Shown here: piece by piece, positions 25,601 through 32,805 of the stretch
How the letters are laid out: each line of letters begins with the position of its first letter
How positions within the stretch are numbered: the first letter of the stretch is position 1
From: Gemmiger sp. An50
GTDB taxonomy: Bacteria; Bacillota; Clostridia; Oscillospirales; Ruminococcaceae
Direction: 5' to 3'
Assembly (NCBI RefSeq): GCF_002161595.1
Contig: NZ_NFID01000001.1
Span: forward strand, 310,001 to 374,000
DNA: 64,000 bases
The notes under the pieces: model-generated
Told to the model about the DNA's origin: nothing
The model's input: only the letters and a program-made list of their open reading frames with translations
Database searches by the model: none
Program-made: the position numbers and the translations under genes

Positions 25601-27045
25601 GCGAGGTGGTCAACTTCTATCAGGTGATCCCGCTCTATCGGAATGAGATGGAGTATAAGATGGAGCATGATGCGGACGCTCTGCTAAAAAAAATGGCAGG
25701 CATCAGTTTTGTGGTTAATCCCACCCGCCAGAATGCCATCACCAGAGGAACGCTTGCAGAGGAAGAATTCACCGGCGATATGGACGATGCCGCCCGGCAC
25801 CTGGAATCCATTCAGGAAAAGGGCCTGCCGGTGAATGAGATCAATGCCTACAACCACATGGCAATCTATCTGCGCTGGTGCATAGAGCATGATCTGATGA
25901 GCGCAGAATTTATGGAGCGGTACTGGGAGCAGGTGCAGCCGTTTATGGCAGATCTAAGCCGCGCCGATCTGCGTGGCTTTATCCGGGACCAGCTGAAAGG
26001 ACAGCTCTTTGGGGCGCTGTTCAACAAGGAGGGCGCAGCCTTTGCTGGATATTACTATGGCGAGGCGGACAGCCCGTACTTCCCCAGCGACATTGATAAC
26101 TATGCTTTGGAGTATTTCGGTTCAGAGCAATATTATTCCGATAAGTTCCAAGATGAAGCCTATCTGTTCATCCCATTTGATGAAAACTATTATCAGGCTA
26201 TGGCAAAAGTCATGGAAAAGCGGTTCGCCAACTGGCAGGGGCAGAGTTTCGATGAGGCCACTCTGGAGCCTTCAGACCTTGCGGAAGCCATGATGGAATA
26301 TCTGGACTGTGAATGTACCTATTTCCCCTCAATGACGGATGATGACCCCATCATGTCGGCATACAACTATGCCAAACGGGAAAGTATCAAAGAGGGCTTT
26401 GTGCCGGTTCTGATTAAGGCGGATGACGAAATCCTGTGGGAATGCCTGATTATGAATTCTGACCCGGACAGCGATGGCGAGGACGACTTTGCTTTCGCCC
26501 CGGACAAAGTTGCCGAATACCGGAAGAAAATGCTCTCCGCCCCTGTCGAGAACAGTAAGGCAGTCCTGGAGGAAATGATTGGGCAGCGCAAGGAAGAAGC
26601 CGAGGATGACGATATGGACTGGGATGAGGAGATCCTGGGCGAGATGGAGGGCGGATATGATAACCGTCGTTTTTCAAGCTATTGGAATTCCGATAATAAT
26701 ATGACCTATCCTCTCATTCTGGCTAAAATCCCCGTGAAGAATCCTTGGGAGATTTTTGCCTATCTGCCCTTTGGTGGCTGGAATGAATGTCCTAACACGC
26801 CGGAGTTAATGGCAGTTGCGAAATACTGGTTTGAACAGCATGGGGCGGTGCCCGCTGCCATGAGCCACGACGAGTTGGAGTTCCTGCTCCCGGCTCCCGT
26901 TCCCGAGGAGAAGGCTATGGATGCAGCAGTGGAACTGTATGGCTTCTGTCCCGATGTGATTGACCAGGGGCCGGAGGACGCCACCGTGGGCGCTCTGGCC
27001 GATGTGCTGCGGCAGTCCACTGTTTGGTACTTCTGGTGGGATTGA
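22606..27045 (+). CDS. 1479-aa polyimmunity protein: TPR, SUFU and DUF4253 domains
   Basis: ATG 22606 follows AAAGGAGATCATGAT; the frame is open further upstream but lacks a ribosome site. Domains in order: TPR-like helices at about 1-130 (LLKQCQQWFEQDEAQKVIDT); a beta/alpha domain at about 210-490 (LGGATGLYCGYLDFIAWDLP); a second TPR set at about 530-670; a suppressor-of-fused (SUFU) domain at about 870-1020 (AELAIALPKDWKLD, RWYWPIGLLKVLARLP); an uncharacterised block at about 1080-1250 (YFPSDIDNYALEYFG); and a DUF4253 domain at about 1365-1479 (PWEIFAYLPFGGWNECP, ending TVWYFWWD). SUFU domains are known bacterial immunity modules. One chain with several immunity domains is a polyimmunity protein. 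Cytosolic; largest gene of the array. Confidence 0.75.
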   Translation: MDLLKQCQQWFEQDEAQKVIDTLEAIPAEERTPELDSELAKAYIAIAEIGEAGRTLYEKALKLLAPHEEYFAGDHCWNYRIASAYYFLDEEGPALRYFEKALKARPGDQDTQEYIDDCRRRLSLPRFEKNFRERTQEAWAAFSQIEAELRQIMDTDETHQRGEELVEKCGNALKTALRDTSFELGFNGEKHELILSPEGLRSRLFPLVYFQKQAPESVLEHWNIWVGRQPCEGFELRAGDIEVRADDVQMWAEETEDQRVSLILCCEKLTPILKEDTDKVWWALSMLVDQTIGEVSAIAFVAGFDVYAQPQEEPAMLLSQLPELLQSMGLSLWRDGSDYLENSYLAYELEPVEDSEADWRLDVYTGTCRLPVIINDYMTARSDAVDEYHKDGIAVGFLCYPLEGFTGDERSNGILDFRDDLRDAILRDAGAEAVTFLGGATGLYCGYLDFIAWDLPAVLTAAQAFFEGSDLPYAHFHAFRRDVGGVPLLDEKEPEPDIHEETGSLLSAEDIAMLESFDEGTSGYFWRMLQWLEDFIKNGVEEGKFTEKQAHQDLQIALWYAFACNNIDDYIHYYQAVEWMKASEKNAAGCATWYYRYSVALMYCGRLEEALEYAERGAKEEPDYPWIWLQVGKLRAHFGDKTGALDAVKQGLKLEPGDYEFLTLQQEIKAGATLEQMEYHWINPDADQTLQQGLDENADDKQRALACIRVDEAGLAEFYELFRPERYGYEKNSPFCEFQYPVKEHLVELSFRMNEAGLSKMGTDWLRQLRDRLDSGEWLTHTPEGEPEGVLIAVFVEQARRVSLVYQQPGDDQYFQIFLNSDGTKADAIWSSTGNSEPEVYTEDEMSAIEQHIKNTFGEFENVFHELVSPDIHVDICVVPPSKERDYYTLVTMGMGAHRMNVPEELAEYKLERAELAIALPKDWKLDEESMKDERWYWPIGLLKVLARLPISNDTWLGFGHTMDKQSPFAEDTELCAALLVGPQDVVWNGGEVCTLPSGEVVNFYQVIPLYRNEMEYKMEHDADALLKKMAGISFVVNPTRQNAITRGTLAEEEFTGDMDDAARHLESIQEKGLPVNEINAYNHMAIYLRWCIEHDLMSAEFMERYWEQVQPFMADLSRADLRGFIRDQLKGQLFGALFNKEGAAFAGYYYGEADSPYFPSDIDNYALEYFGSEQYYSDKFQDEAYLFIPFDENYYQAMAKVMEKRFANWQGQSFDEATLEPSDLAEAMMEYLDCECTYFPSMTDDDPIMSAYNYAKRESIKEGFVPVLIKADDEILWECLIMNSDPDSDGEDDFAFAPDKVAEYRKKMLSAPVENSKAVLEEMIGQRKEEAEDDDMDWDEEILGEMEGGYDNRRFSSYWNSDNNMTYPLILAKIPVKNPWEIFAYLPFGGWNECPNTPELMAVAKYWFEQHGAVPAAMSHDELEFLLPAPVPEEKAMDAAVELYGFCPDVIDQGPEDATVGALADVLRQSTVWYFWWD

Positions 27046-27060
27046 CGGGAGGCTACTCAA

Positions 27061-27378
27061 ATGACAACACAGTTGTATCTTCAAAAAGCAGAAATGCAGT
27101 TATCAAGAGGACTTGAGGAAAAAGCCCTGGAAAGTTTGTTGTCGGCGCTTGCCTGTCAAAACAGAGATACCGTCAGCGAAACTCAAACGCGCTGCCTTTT
27201 GGGTGAATATCAGTTCGTCCATCAGCAGTATGTTCAGGCGCAGGAGCAGTTTAGCTGGATTTCTGACCGGGCTGAGCAGCTGGAACATGACTATGATGAC
27301 CTACTCAATGAGGAGATTCGTGAAGCTGAGGTGCTGTTAGGGATCATGCAGAGATTTGGATTATGTTCTGAGCGATGA
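27061..27378 (+). CDS. TPR-like small protein in immunity array (105 aa)
   Basis: A 105-aa all-helical protein starting 15 nt after the giant gene (GGGAGGCTACTCAA before ATG). YLQKAEMQLSRGLEEKALES and YQFVHQQYVQAQEQFSWI look like one or two tetratricopeptide repeats. It may be an accessory of the TPR-containing giant protein. Its 3' end overlaps the next reading frame by 23 nt. Confidence 0.55.
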   Translation: MTTQLYLQKAEMQLSRGLEEKALESLLSALACQNRDTVSETQTRCLLGEYQFVHQQYVQAQEQFSWISDRAEQLEHDYDDLLNEEIREAEVLLGIMQRFGLCSER

Positions 27379-27757
27379 AGAAGGAGGTATTGTCCCAAAA
27401 GTGTTGCGTGATGGACTTGTGTTCAAAGATGAGGATGGTCAGGTCATATTCAACCAGTACAGCTTCTGCGAACTGGTGAAGCACCTGCTGGTGGAGCTGG
27501 TGGGGATCTCTTATGAGGAAGCCTCCCAGATAGTGGAACGCTCACCGTTGGCAGCGCCAGTGGACAATGCCATGGATGTGGCGATATTCAGCCATGACCT
27601 GCCTTATTACTGGGCTATGTTTTCCTACTATGGGAACGGTTATTGGTGGGGGGACAAGGGTATTCCAGCGCAGCCAGAGGATATGGATGCCTATTTCGCT
27701 TTAGAAAAGCAAATCATGGAAAAACACCACTTAAAAGAGCCTTTTGAGTGGGAGTGA
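27356..27757 (+). CDS. Hypothetical protein in immunity array (133 aa at most)
   Basis: The frame can start at TTG 27356, inside the preceding gene; an AAGGAGGT at about 27379 would suit a start slightly downstream, but no ATG or GTG sits at the ideal distance, so the true start is unresolved. The sequence has SFCELVKHLLVELVGISYEE and SHDLPYYWAMFSYYGNGYWW. Aromatic-rich, family not recognised. Confidence 0.5.
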   Translation: MDYVLSDEEGGIVPKVLRDGLVFKDEDGQVIFNQYSFCELVKHLLVELVGISYEEASQIVERSPLAAPVDNAMDVAIFSHDLPYYWAMFSYYGNGYWWGDKGIPAQPEDMDAYFALEKQIMEKHHLKEPFEWE

Positions 27758-27770
27758 AAGGACGGATTTA

Positions 27771-28478
27771 GTGGGATACGATGTGAGTTTTCACCCGATT
27801 TCACCAGAGGAAATGCGGGAATGGTATTTTACTCCCTTAACCTGGATACAGCAGGGACAGGAGGAAAAAGTGCTGGCCCTTGCCGCGCAGTATGGGATGG
27901 AGGATTTCTATGCCGAAAAATATCTGAATACCTTGCGGGTTGGGGCTGAAACGGAAGCTGACGAGCTGTTTGACAAAAGCCACGGCTTCTATATTGCAGT
28001 AATCCAAGGATTTTTCCGAGATTACTATTACACCAGAGGCAGTGCCTTTTCTTTCCTGGTGGAAGAAAAGCCGGAATATAGGCGGTATTTCACACCATGG
28101 ACACAGGTGGCGCCGCCCGCCCTTCCTAATCCGGCAGAGAATCAGATCATCGAAAATTACAGCTCCGGTGTTTACCTGTCTCCAGAGCAGGTCACGCAGC
28201 TTCTCAAAGATATGGAGCAGGACCCCAAAGTGCTTGAAGATCTGGAGGGGCGTTGGAGCAATGGGCAGCTTGCGGTGCTGAAAAAAGCACTTTCTGCTGC
28301 TGCAAAGTCAGGAGTCGGTCTGTTGGAGGCCACTGAAGTGGTAGAGCCCAACCCCATCAGCCCGAATGAGAGCACAAGCTACTCTAACCTGTACCACTGT
28401 GATCGGGACGGGGTATATCTCTACATAGATGCCGTCAGTGGTCAATTAGCGGATGCGATTGGGAAAAACGAAGGATAG
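27771..28478 (+). CDS. Hypothetical protein, last gene of immunity array (235 aa)
   Basis: I start at GTG 27771, 8 nt after AAAGGA, rather than at a TTG 27 nt earlier inside the previous gene. The 235-aa product opens VGYDVSFHPISPEEMREWYF and contains FYIAVIQGFFRDYYYTRGSA and VYLSPEQVTQLLKDMEQDP. No family recognised. A strong terminator 74 nt downstream closes the array. Confidence 0.55.
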   Translation: MGYDVSFHPISPEEMREWYFTPLTWIQQGQEEKVLALAAQYGMEDFYAEKYLNTLRVGAETEADELFDKSHGFYIAVIQGFFRDYYYTRGSAFSFLVEEKPEYRRYFTPWTQVAPPALPNPAENQIIENYSSGVYLSPEQVTQLLKDMEQDPKVLEDLEGRWSNGQLAVLKKALSAAAKSGVGLLEATEVVEPNPISPNESTSYSNLYHCDRDGVYLYIDAVSGQLADAIGKNEG

Positions 28479-28551
28479 ATTCTCTCTATGAAAATGTGTG
28501 GGCATCTGTGGGAAGAACCAAAATAGGCAGCTACCCACAATATTGATTATC

Positions 28552-28586
28552 GCAGAAAAGCTCACCGTTTCGGTGAGCTTTTCTGC
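28552..28586. terminator. Strong terminator closing the immunity array
   Basis: A perfect 16-bp stem (GCAGAAAAGCTCACCG, loop TTT, exact complement) stands after the last array gene, followed by a T-rich stretch. The arms start with A-runs, so it can also work on the opposite strand. It separates the array from the XRE/sigma/integration module. Confidence 0.75.
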
Positions 28587-28693
28587 AATATTTCATAATT
28601 TTTTTATTGCTACCACTGGTTGCCGAATTGACATAGGTGGGGTGGTAGAGTGGCTACCACAGAAAAAATAGAATGAAAGTGAGGAGGTTCACT

Positions 28694-29191
28694 ATGAAGT
28701 TACCTGAAAAGATTCAAAGGGAACGAAAAAAGATGGGACTGTCCCAGGAGAAACTCGCAGAAAAAATAGGAGTATCAAGGCAGGCCATCACAAAATGGGA
28801 GAACGGCTTGGCATCCCCTGAACTGGAAAAAATCGTCTCATTAAGTGAATGTTTTAAGGTATCTACTGACTATTTGTTAAAGGACAATATTACCGAGCCG
28901 ACCCCACCACAAGAATCTGCATTGAAAGGAAACAAGCGAATGTCATGGAGAACGTGGCTTGGAGGAAGTTTGTTTGGAATATCGGCGCTGATTATATTTG
29001 TATTATGGCGACTTTCTGTTCGTTTTCCTATTTCGGGAATGACCGGAAACGGTGTCCATTTAACCGGATTTAGTGGCTTTCTTGGCTTTCATGGAATTTT
29101 ACATGAAAGCTATGTAATAGTTGCGATTGGAATAATCGGTTTGATACTTCTGATTACTGACTTTATCCGCATAAAAAAGAATAATCGCTGA
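28694..29191 (+). CDS. XRE-family regulator with C-terminal membrane segments
   Basis: ATG 28694 lies after GAGGAGG; 165 aa. The N-terminus is a clear XRE HTH (KIQRERKKMGLSQEKLAEKI, VSRQAITKWENGLASPELEK). After a short linker come two hydrophobic segments (LFGISALIIFVLWRL and YVIVAIGIIGLILLITDF), so the regulator is probably membrane-tethered. Such proteins are common Firmicutes regulators. Target unknown. Confidence 0.8.
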   Translation: MKLPEKIQRERKKMGLSQEKLAEKIGVSRQAITKWENGLASPELEKIVSLSECFKVSTDYLLKDNITEPTPPQESALKGNKRMSWRTWLGGSLFGISALIIFVLWRLSVRFPISGMTGNGVHLTGFSGFLGFHGILHESYVIVAIGIIGLILLITDFIRIKKNNR

Positions 29192-29613
29192 TGACCGGAC
29201 AATGCAGAGTTGATCTTAAACTGAATAGGTTTATTTCGGCTCGGCAGCATTGACCTGTCGGTAGAAATACATATATTTGAATTAAGAAAGGGAGTGATGC
29301 TGCCGGTGTGCCGTCCGTTTGTATGGACAGGAGTCTGATGCACTATGCAATACCTCAAGAAGCGCATTATGCTGTTCCGCTGTCTTTACGCACCACGACA
29401 CACGGCTTACAAGACAAAGAAAATCATCTTTATATGGAAGTATGGTGGCCGGGAGTATTGTTCTAAAAGCGAAAAGCCTCCACCTGCCAAAAGATACTTT
29501 TTCTGCGGACTTTTTAATAAACGACTTGGAGCGGTCGAATTTGTACTGAGTTACAGATTCGGCCGCTTTTTGATTTGTTCTCGACTACTTGGTCACTGGT
29601 GTCGAGCACCACC
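29192..29613. other. Intergenic stretch with terminator hairpin, no convincing gene
   Basis: About 420 nt between the XRE gene and the sigma-gene leader. Short frames here (for example 29345-29653) lack ribosome sites and run through hairpins. At 29529-29570 AGCGG-CGAAT pairs with ATTCG-CCGCT followed by TTTTTGATTT, a plausible + strand terminator or attenuator. The rest holds no gene I can support. Confidence 0.5.
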
Positions 29614-29651
29614 ACTTCCGATTTGTTTTCCACAAAAAACAAATCGGAGGT
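29614..29651 (+). promoter_or_regulatory. Shine-Dalgarno-sequestering hairpin of sigma gene A
   Basis: ACTTCCGATTTGTTTT pairs over 16 bp (one G-U) with AAAACAAATCGGAGGT across a 6-nt loop. The 3' arm contains the GGAGG (29646-29650) serving the GTG start at 29659, so the folded form hides the ribosome site. A 14-nt perfect complement of the 5' arm recurs at 30655-30668. An analogous arrangement precedes the sigma gene of element B at 39045-39094. Confidence 0.65.
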
Positions 29652-29658
29652 AACAGAG

Positions 29659-30168
29659 GTGCAAAATTATCGCAAAAGCGACTATGCGATAAACAAAAAC
29701 AGCCCAAATATCGTTTATCGCTTTCATAACGAAATCATAGAAATCACACTGGAGGATTATCTGAAGGAGAATCCTGACAAAACGGAACATGACTTTGCAG
29801 AGCTGAAAGCCCTGTCCGATCAAATTTACTATGAGCAGGATCGGGCAGAGAGCGCCCAGACCCGCAAGGATGTTTCGATCCACGGTTTGGAGGAAACGGA
29901 GCATTGTGCCACTCGCGCTCTGGATGAAGAATGGGAAGAACGAGTTGTTGACATACAGAACCGCAAGTATGCCTGGAAAGCCCTGGAGCAGCTTTTTACA
30001 GTGGGCGCTTTGACCGAGGTTCAGAAACGGCGATTCCGGCTTTATGTTTTTCAGGGACTCTCTACCCGGCAGATCGGTCGCATGGAAGGGACAAGCCATC
30101 AAGCCGTTGCCAAGTCCATAAACCTGGCGATTGCCAAACTTAAAAAATATTTTGCGGCACAGGGTTGA
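29659..30168 (+). CDS. Sigma-70-like factor of element A
   Basis: GTG 29659 is used, 8 nt after CGGAGG; 169 aa. The C-terminal about 65 residues form a sigma region 4/HTH: ALTEVQKRRFRLYVFQGLST, RQIGRMEGTSHQAVAKSINL, AIAKLKKYF. The N-terminal half resembles element-encoded sigma factors of clostridial ICEs rather than housekeeping sigma and has no obvious region 2. It probably directs transcription of element genes. Translation is likely limited by the hairpin that buries its ribosome site. Confidence 0.75.
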   Translation: MQNYRKSDYAINKNSPNIVYRFHNEIIEITLEDYLKENPDKTEHDFAELKALSDQIYYEQDRAESAQTRKDVSIHGLEETEHCATRALDEEWEERVVDIQNRKYAWKALEQLFTVGALTEVQKRRFRLYVFQGLSTRQIGRMEGTSHQAVAKSINLAIAKLKKYFAAQG

Positions 30169-30748
30169 CACCCCTGCGGTTTCAGGACGATAGGTGAAAG
30201 GCATTCTTTCGAGTGTTCTTCTTTCACCTGTACCTTGACAACCGCATACTCATTCATCAGTAACATCCCCCCTTTCCAGCTCGAAGAGCTAAAGCCGATT
30301 CAGGGGCCGCGCCATGATATACAGACATGATGAGCAGATCCCACCTGATTATCATAATTGGTCTTGCATACAATCCTGTCCTGTATGAGCGAGTAACGGC
30401 AGCCTGTAAAAACCGGGCAGCACCCGGCGCGGCCATGACAGGAAAGGGGCATAATGGTACTCCTGTCCAGCCACAGCCCTGCTTAAGATCAGAGTAGTCC
30501 ATAACATTTGGAAACCATCTGGTTGCAGGATCACGCAATGGGGGCAGCTCGGAGAGATCCTCGGAGGGGTGAGATTCCCGTGGGCCGGTTCGCTGCCGGT
30601 CACTGATGACTTCCCAATATGTGCGGGGTGTCAAGGACAAATGGCACATAACAAGAAAACAAATCGGATTTTGTATTTCGCCGGAAATGGGGCAGGTCTT
30701 ATGGCCTGCCCCGTTTTCCGGCTTACTTAATATTCAGGAGGTCAGTTT
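30169..30748 (+). other. 580-nt non-coding region between sigma gene and PemK, structured-RNA candidate
   Basis: No frame here has a credible start; the minus frame at 30257-30649 looks like a shadow. Landmarks are ACCTTGACAACCGCATA (30232-30248), GGGGCATAATGGTACT (30446-30461), GAAAACAAATCGGA (30655-30668, complementary to the sigma leader) and a large hairpin at 30680-30722 (GCCGGAAA/TTTCCGGC outside GGGGCAGG/CCTGCCCC) shortly before the PemK ribosome site. Near-matches of the first two motifs occur in the equivalent gap of element B. Confidence 0.5.
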
Positions 30749-31126
30749 ATGCGAAAGGCTATCCGGCGTGGCGATCTGTTCTATGCAGACCTGAACCCGG
30801 TGGTCGGTTCCGAGCAAGGCGGCATCCGCCCTGTCCTTGTTATCCAAAATGATGTGGGGAATCACTTTAGTCCTACCGTTGTTGCAGCAGCCATCACCAG
30901 CAGAAAAGCGAAGAACAGTCTGCCTACCCATATCCTACTTGAGAATGTGCCGGGGCTTGCGCCTACCTCTCTGCTTCTGTTGGAACAACTGCGGACAATA
31001 GACCGGAAGCGGCTCCGTGGTTACATTGGGCGTATCAGTAAAGAAAAAATGCTGGAGGTAGATGCAGCCCTGGCAATCAGCATCGGCATAGGATACCTCA
31101 ACGAAAGGAGGACTCACAATGTATGA
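30749..31126 (+). CDS. PemK/MazF-family endoribonuclease toxin without neighbouring antitoxin
   Basis: ATG follows AGGAGGTCAGTTT; 125 aa. The family signature is complete: RRGDLFYADLNPVVGSEQGG, RPVLVIQND, TVVAAAITSRKAK, PTHILL, and LLLEQLRTIDRKRL. MazF/PemK toxins cut mRNA at short motifs. No MazE/PemI-like antitoxin is encoded upstream; instead the gene overlaps the excisionase gene by 8 nt. It may stabilise the element or act during excision; that is inference. Confidence 0.85.
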   Translation: MRKAIRRGDLFYADLNPVVGSEQGGIRPVLVIQNDVGNHFSPTVVAAAITSRKAKNSLPTHILLENVPGLAPTSLLLLEQLRTIDRKRLRGYIGRISKEKMLEVDAALAISIGIGYLNERRTHNV

Positions 31127-31361
31127 AAATGACGGCGGCCTACTCTCTCCCAGAGATGCCTACCGATTGATGTTAAAAGACTACCCGGATGTGATGGACA
31201 TTGGTCAAATGTGTGAGGCGCTTGGCGTCAGTACAAAAACCGGGTACAAGTTACTTAAAGATGGGAAAATTGAGTACCTTAAAATTGGACGGGCTTACCG
31301 CATCCCCAAAGCCCACATTCTTCGTTATTTGAAAATCACCTGCTCCACTTTTGCGGAGTAG
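31119..31361 (+). CDS. Excisionase-type DNA-binding protein (Xis)
   Basis: An 80-aa MerR/HTH_17-type protein: DIGQMCEALGVSTKTGYKLL followed by DGKIEYLKIGRAYRIPKAHI. It overlaps the PemK gene and lies just upstream of the tyrosine integrase, the standard place for an excisionase directing the integrase toward excision. AAAGGAGG precedes its ATG. Confidence 0.8.
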   Translation: MYENDGGLLSPRDAYRLMLKDYPDVMDIGQMCEALGVSTKTGYKLLKDGKIEYLKIGRAYRIPKAHILRYLKITCSTFAE

Positions 31362-31508
31362 CAGGCTATGGTGTCGATCTTCACCGGATAGACGCAGAAA
31401 GTTAACAATTCTGACGCGGATTTACCTGGAGTTTTGTTCTGTCCGATGATACAATAAAGGTGTCATTGGTAGGTGAACTCAATGCCGCAAAAGGAGGAAC
31501 AGATCAGT

Positions 31509-32666
31509 ATGCCAGCGGTACACCTGCAAGAAAACAGCAAACTAATCTCCGGCCATGTGGCCGAGAAAAAAGGGTATCTCTATTGGGTTCTAAACCTTAC
31601 CGATGAGAACGGTAAGAGAAAGCCCAAATGGATTCCCACCCATAAGAAAGTCAAGGGCAATAAGACCTGGGCAAACAATATGCTTCCCACCATCCGAAAA
31701 GAATGGACGGAAAAGCTGCTTCAGGAGGCTACGGCCTCACAGCAGTCGGCTTCTCCGTCTGGCCCGTCATCCGCAGCGATTTCCTTTGTGGATTTCCTGT
31801 ACCAGTGGCTTGAGTACAAGTACAAGTCTGCTACCGGACGGGTGATGGACAGCAAGCCCATTGAACTCTCGACCTATTCGGGATACGAACAACAGCTTAA
31901 CAACCCCATCGCCCCGTATTTCCGAGAGCATCCTGTCGCACTTTGTGACCTTACCAAACAAGATATTCTCGCTTTTTATGAGAAAGAATTGGAACGGGTC
32001 AAGCCGACCACCGTTAAACATTACCACGCTCTGATTCATGGGGCGTTGAATTATGCGGTTGACAAAAATCTGATTCCAAGCAATCCGGCTGACCGGATTA
32101 TCATTTCCAAGCCTGAACCCTTCAAGGGTGACTACTACCTGGATTCGGAAGTCCTGAATCTGTTTGAAGTTATCAAGGGGCATAAGATCGAGCTGGTAGT
32201 TCTACTGACTGCTTTTTACGGCCTGCGCCGCAGTGAGGTTATCGGTTTGAAATGGAGTGCCTTTGACTTCAACCATAACTGCTTCTCCATTCGGCATACG
32301 GTAACAACCTGCAATGTAAAGGGAGAGCGGGTCACGATTAAGAAGGACAAGGCAAAGAACAAATCCAGTCTGCGGACTTATCCATTGATTCCTTTTTTGA
32401 AAGAACGGTTGCTGGAGGCCAAGAAACAGCAGGAAGAAAATCGCAAGCTGTGCGGGCGCGCCTACAACAAAGAATATCTGGGATATGTCTGTGTCGATGT
32501 GATTGGCAATCTCATTAAACCCAACTATGTGTCCTCGACCTTTGGGAAGTTGCTTGCCAAGAACAATTTACGGCACATTCGTTTCCACGATCTTCGCCAC
32601 CCTTATGTCAAGCCCACGACAAAAAAATATTTATTTTTTCTTGTCCCCATGATACAGCTTTCTTGA
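31509..32666 (+). pseudogene. Tyrosine integrase of element A, truncated by insertion of element B
   Basis: ATG 31509 has AAAGGAGG 11 nt upstream (an ATG at 31482 is an alternative). An N-terminal AP2-like arm, a core-binding domain (FVDFLYQWLEYKYKSATG) and the catalytic domain are present: first Arg in YGLRRSEVIGLKW near residue 240, a Lys-bearing beta hairpin (VTIKKDKAKNKSS), and IRFHDLRH at about 357-364. Homology stops right after HDLRH; the remaining about 20 codons (YVKPTTKKYLFFL and so on) are foreign, and the last His/Trp and nucleophilic Tyr are missing. The gene was therefore cut at about 32600 and cannot recombine as it stands. Confidence 0.85.
32598..32630. mobile_element. Left junction of element B inside the element A integrase
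   Basis: Integrase coding sense is lost directly after the codons for HDLRH (about 32601), and AT-rich non-homologous DNA follows up to the stop of the first leftward element B gene at 32631. Large serine recombinases usually exchange at a 2-bp core within a short shared sequence; the exact core cannot be fixed without the right end, which is outside the window. Confidence 0.6.
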
Positions 32667-32789
32667 TAGGGATTTTGCCGCCTCCCGTTTCTGTTCGGCG
32701 GCAAAAAAAGCATGAAGTCGTTCCTTTTCTTCCGGCAGCATACAGCCAAAAGTTGTGCTGCCTTTTCTGTAATAAAACGCAATCCGCAT
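32631..32789 (-). CDS. Small protein at the terminus of element B (52 aa)
   Basis: An ATG at 32789 follows GAGGGAAAGGG and lies 16 nt after the stop of the first serine recombinase. The 52-aa product is basic and helical (MRIAFYYRKGSTTFGCMLPE, then RLHAFFAAEQKREAAKSL) and ends in a Lys run. It is the last gene before the element boundary. A recombination directionality or accessory role is possible but unsupported by a recognised motif. Confidence 0.5.
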   Translation of the reverse strand: MRIAFYYRKGSTTFGCMLPEEKERLHAFFAAEQKREAAKSLSRKLYHGDKKK

Positions 32790-32805
32790 AATCAATCCCT
32801 TTCCC

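Noticed and set aside
5770-28478. A full polymorphic toxin or type VI/VII secretion locus
   Set aside because: No toxin, LXG, PT-HINT or secretion gene is present; only immunity-like proteins are seen.
29345-29653. Short + strand frames before the sigma gene
   Set aside because: They run through a terminator hairpin and the sigma leader, have no Shine-Dalgarno and show no family resemblance.
30257-30649. Minus-strand open frame of 130 codons
   Set aside because: No ribosome site, poor codon use, and it lies in the non-coding region whose motifs are shared with element B.
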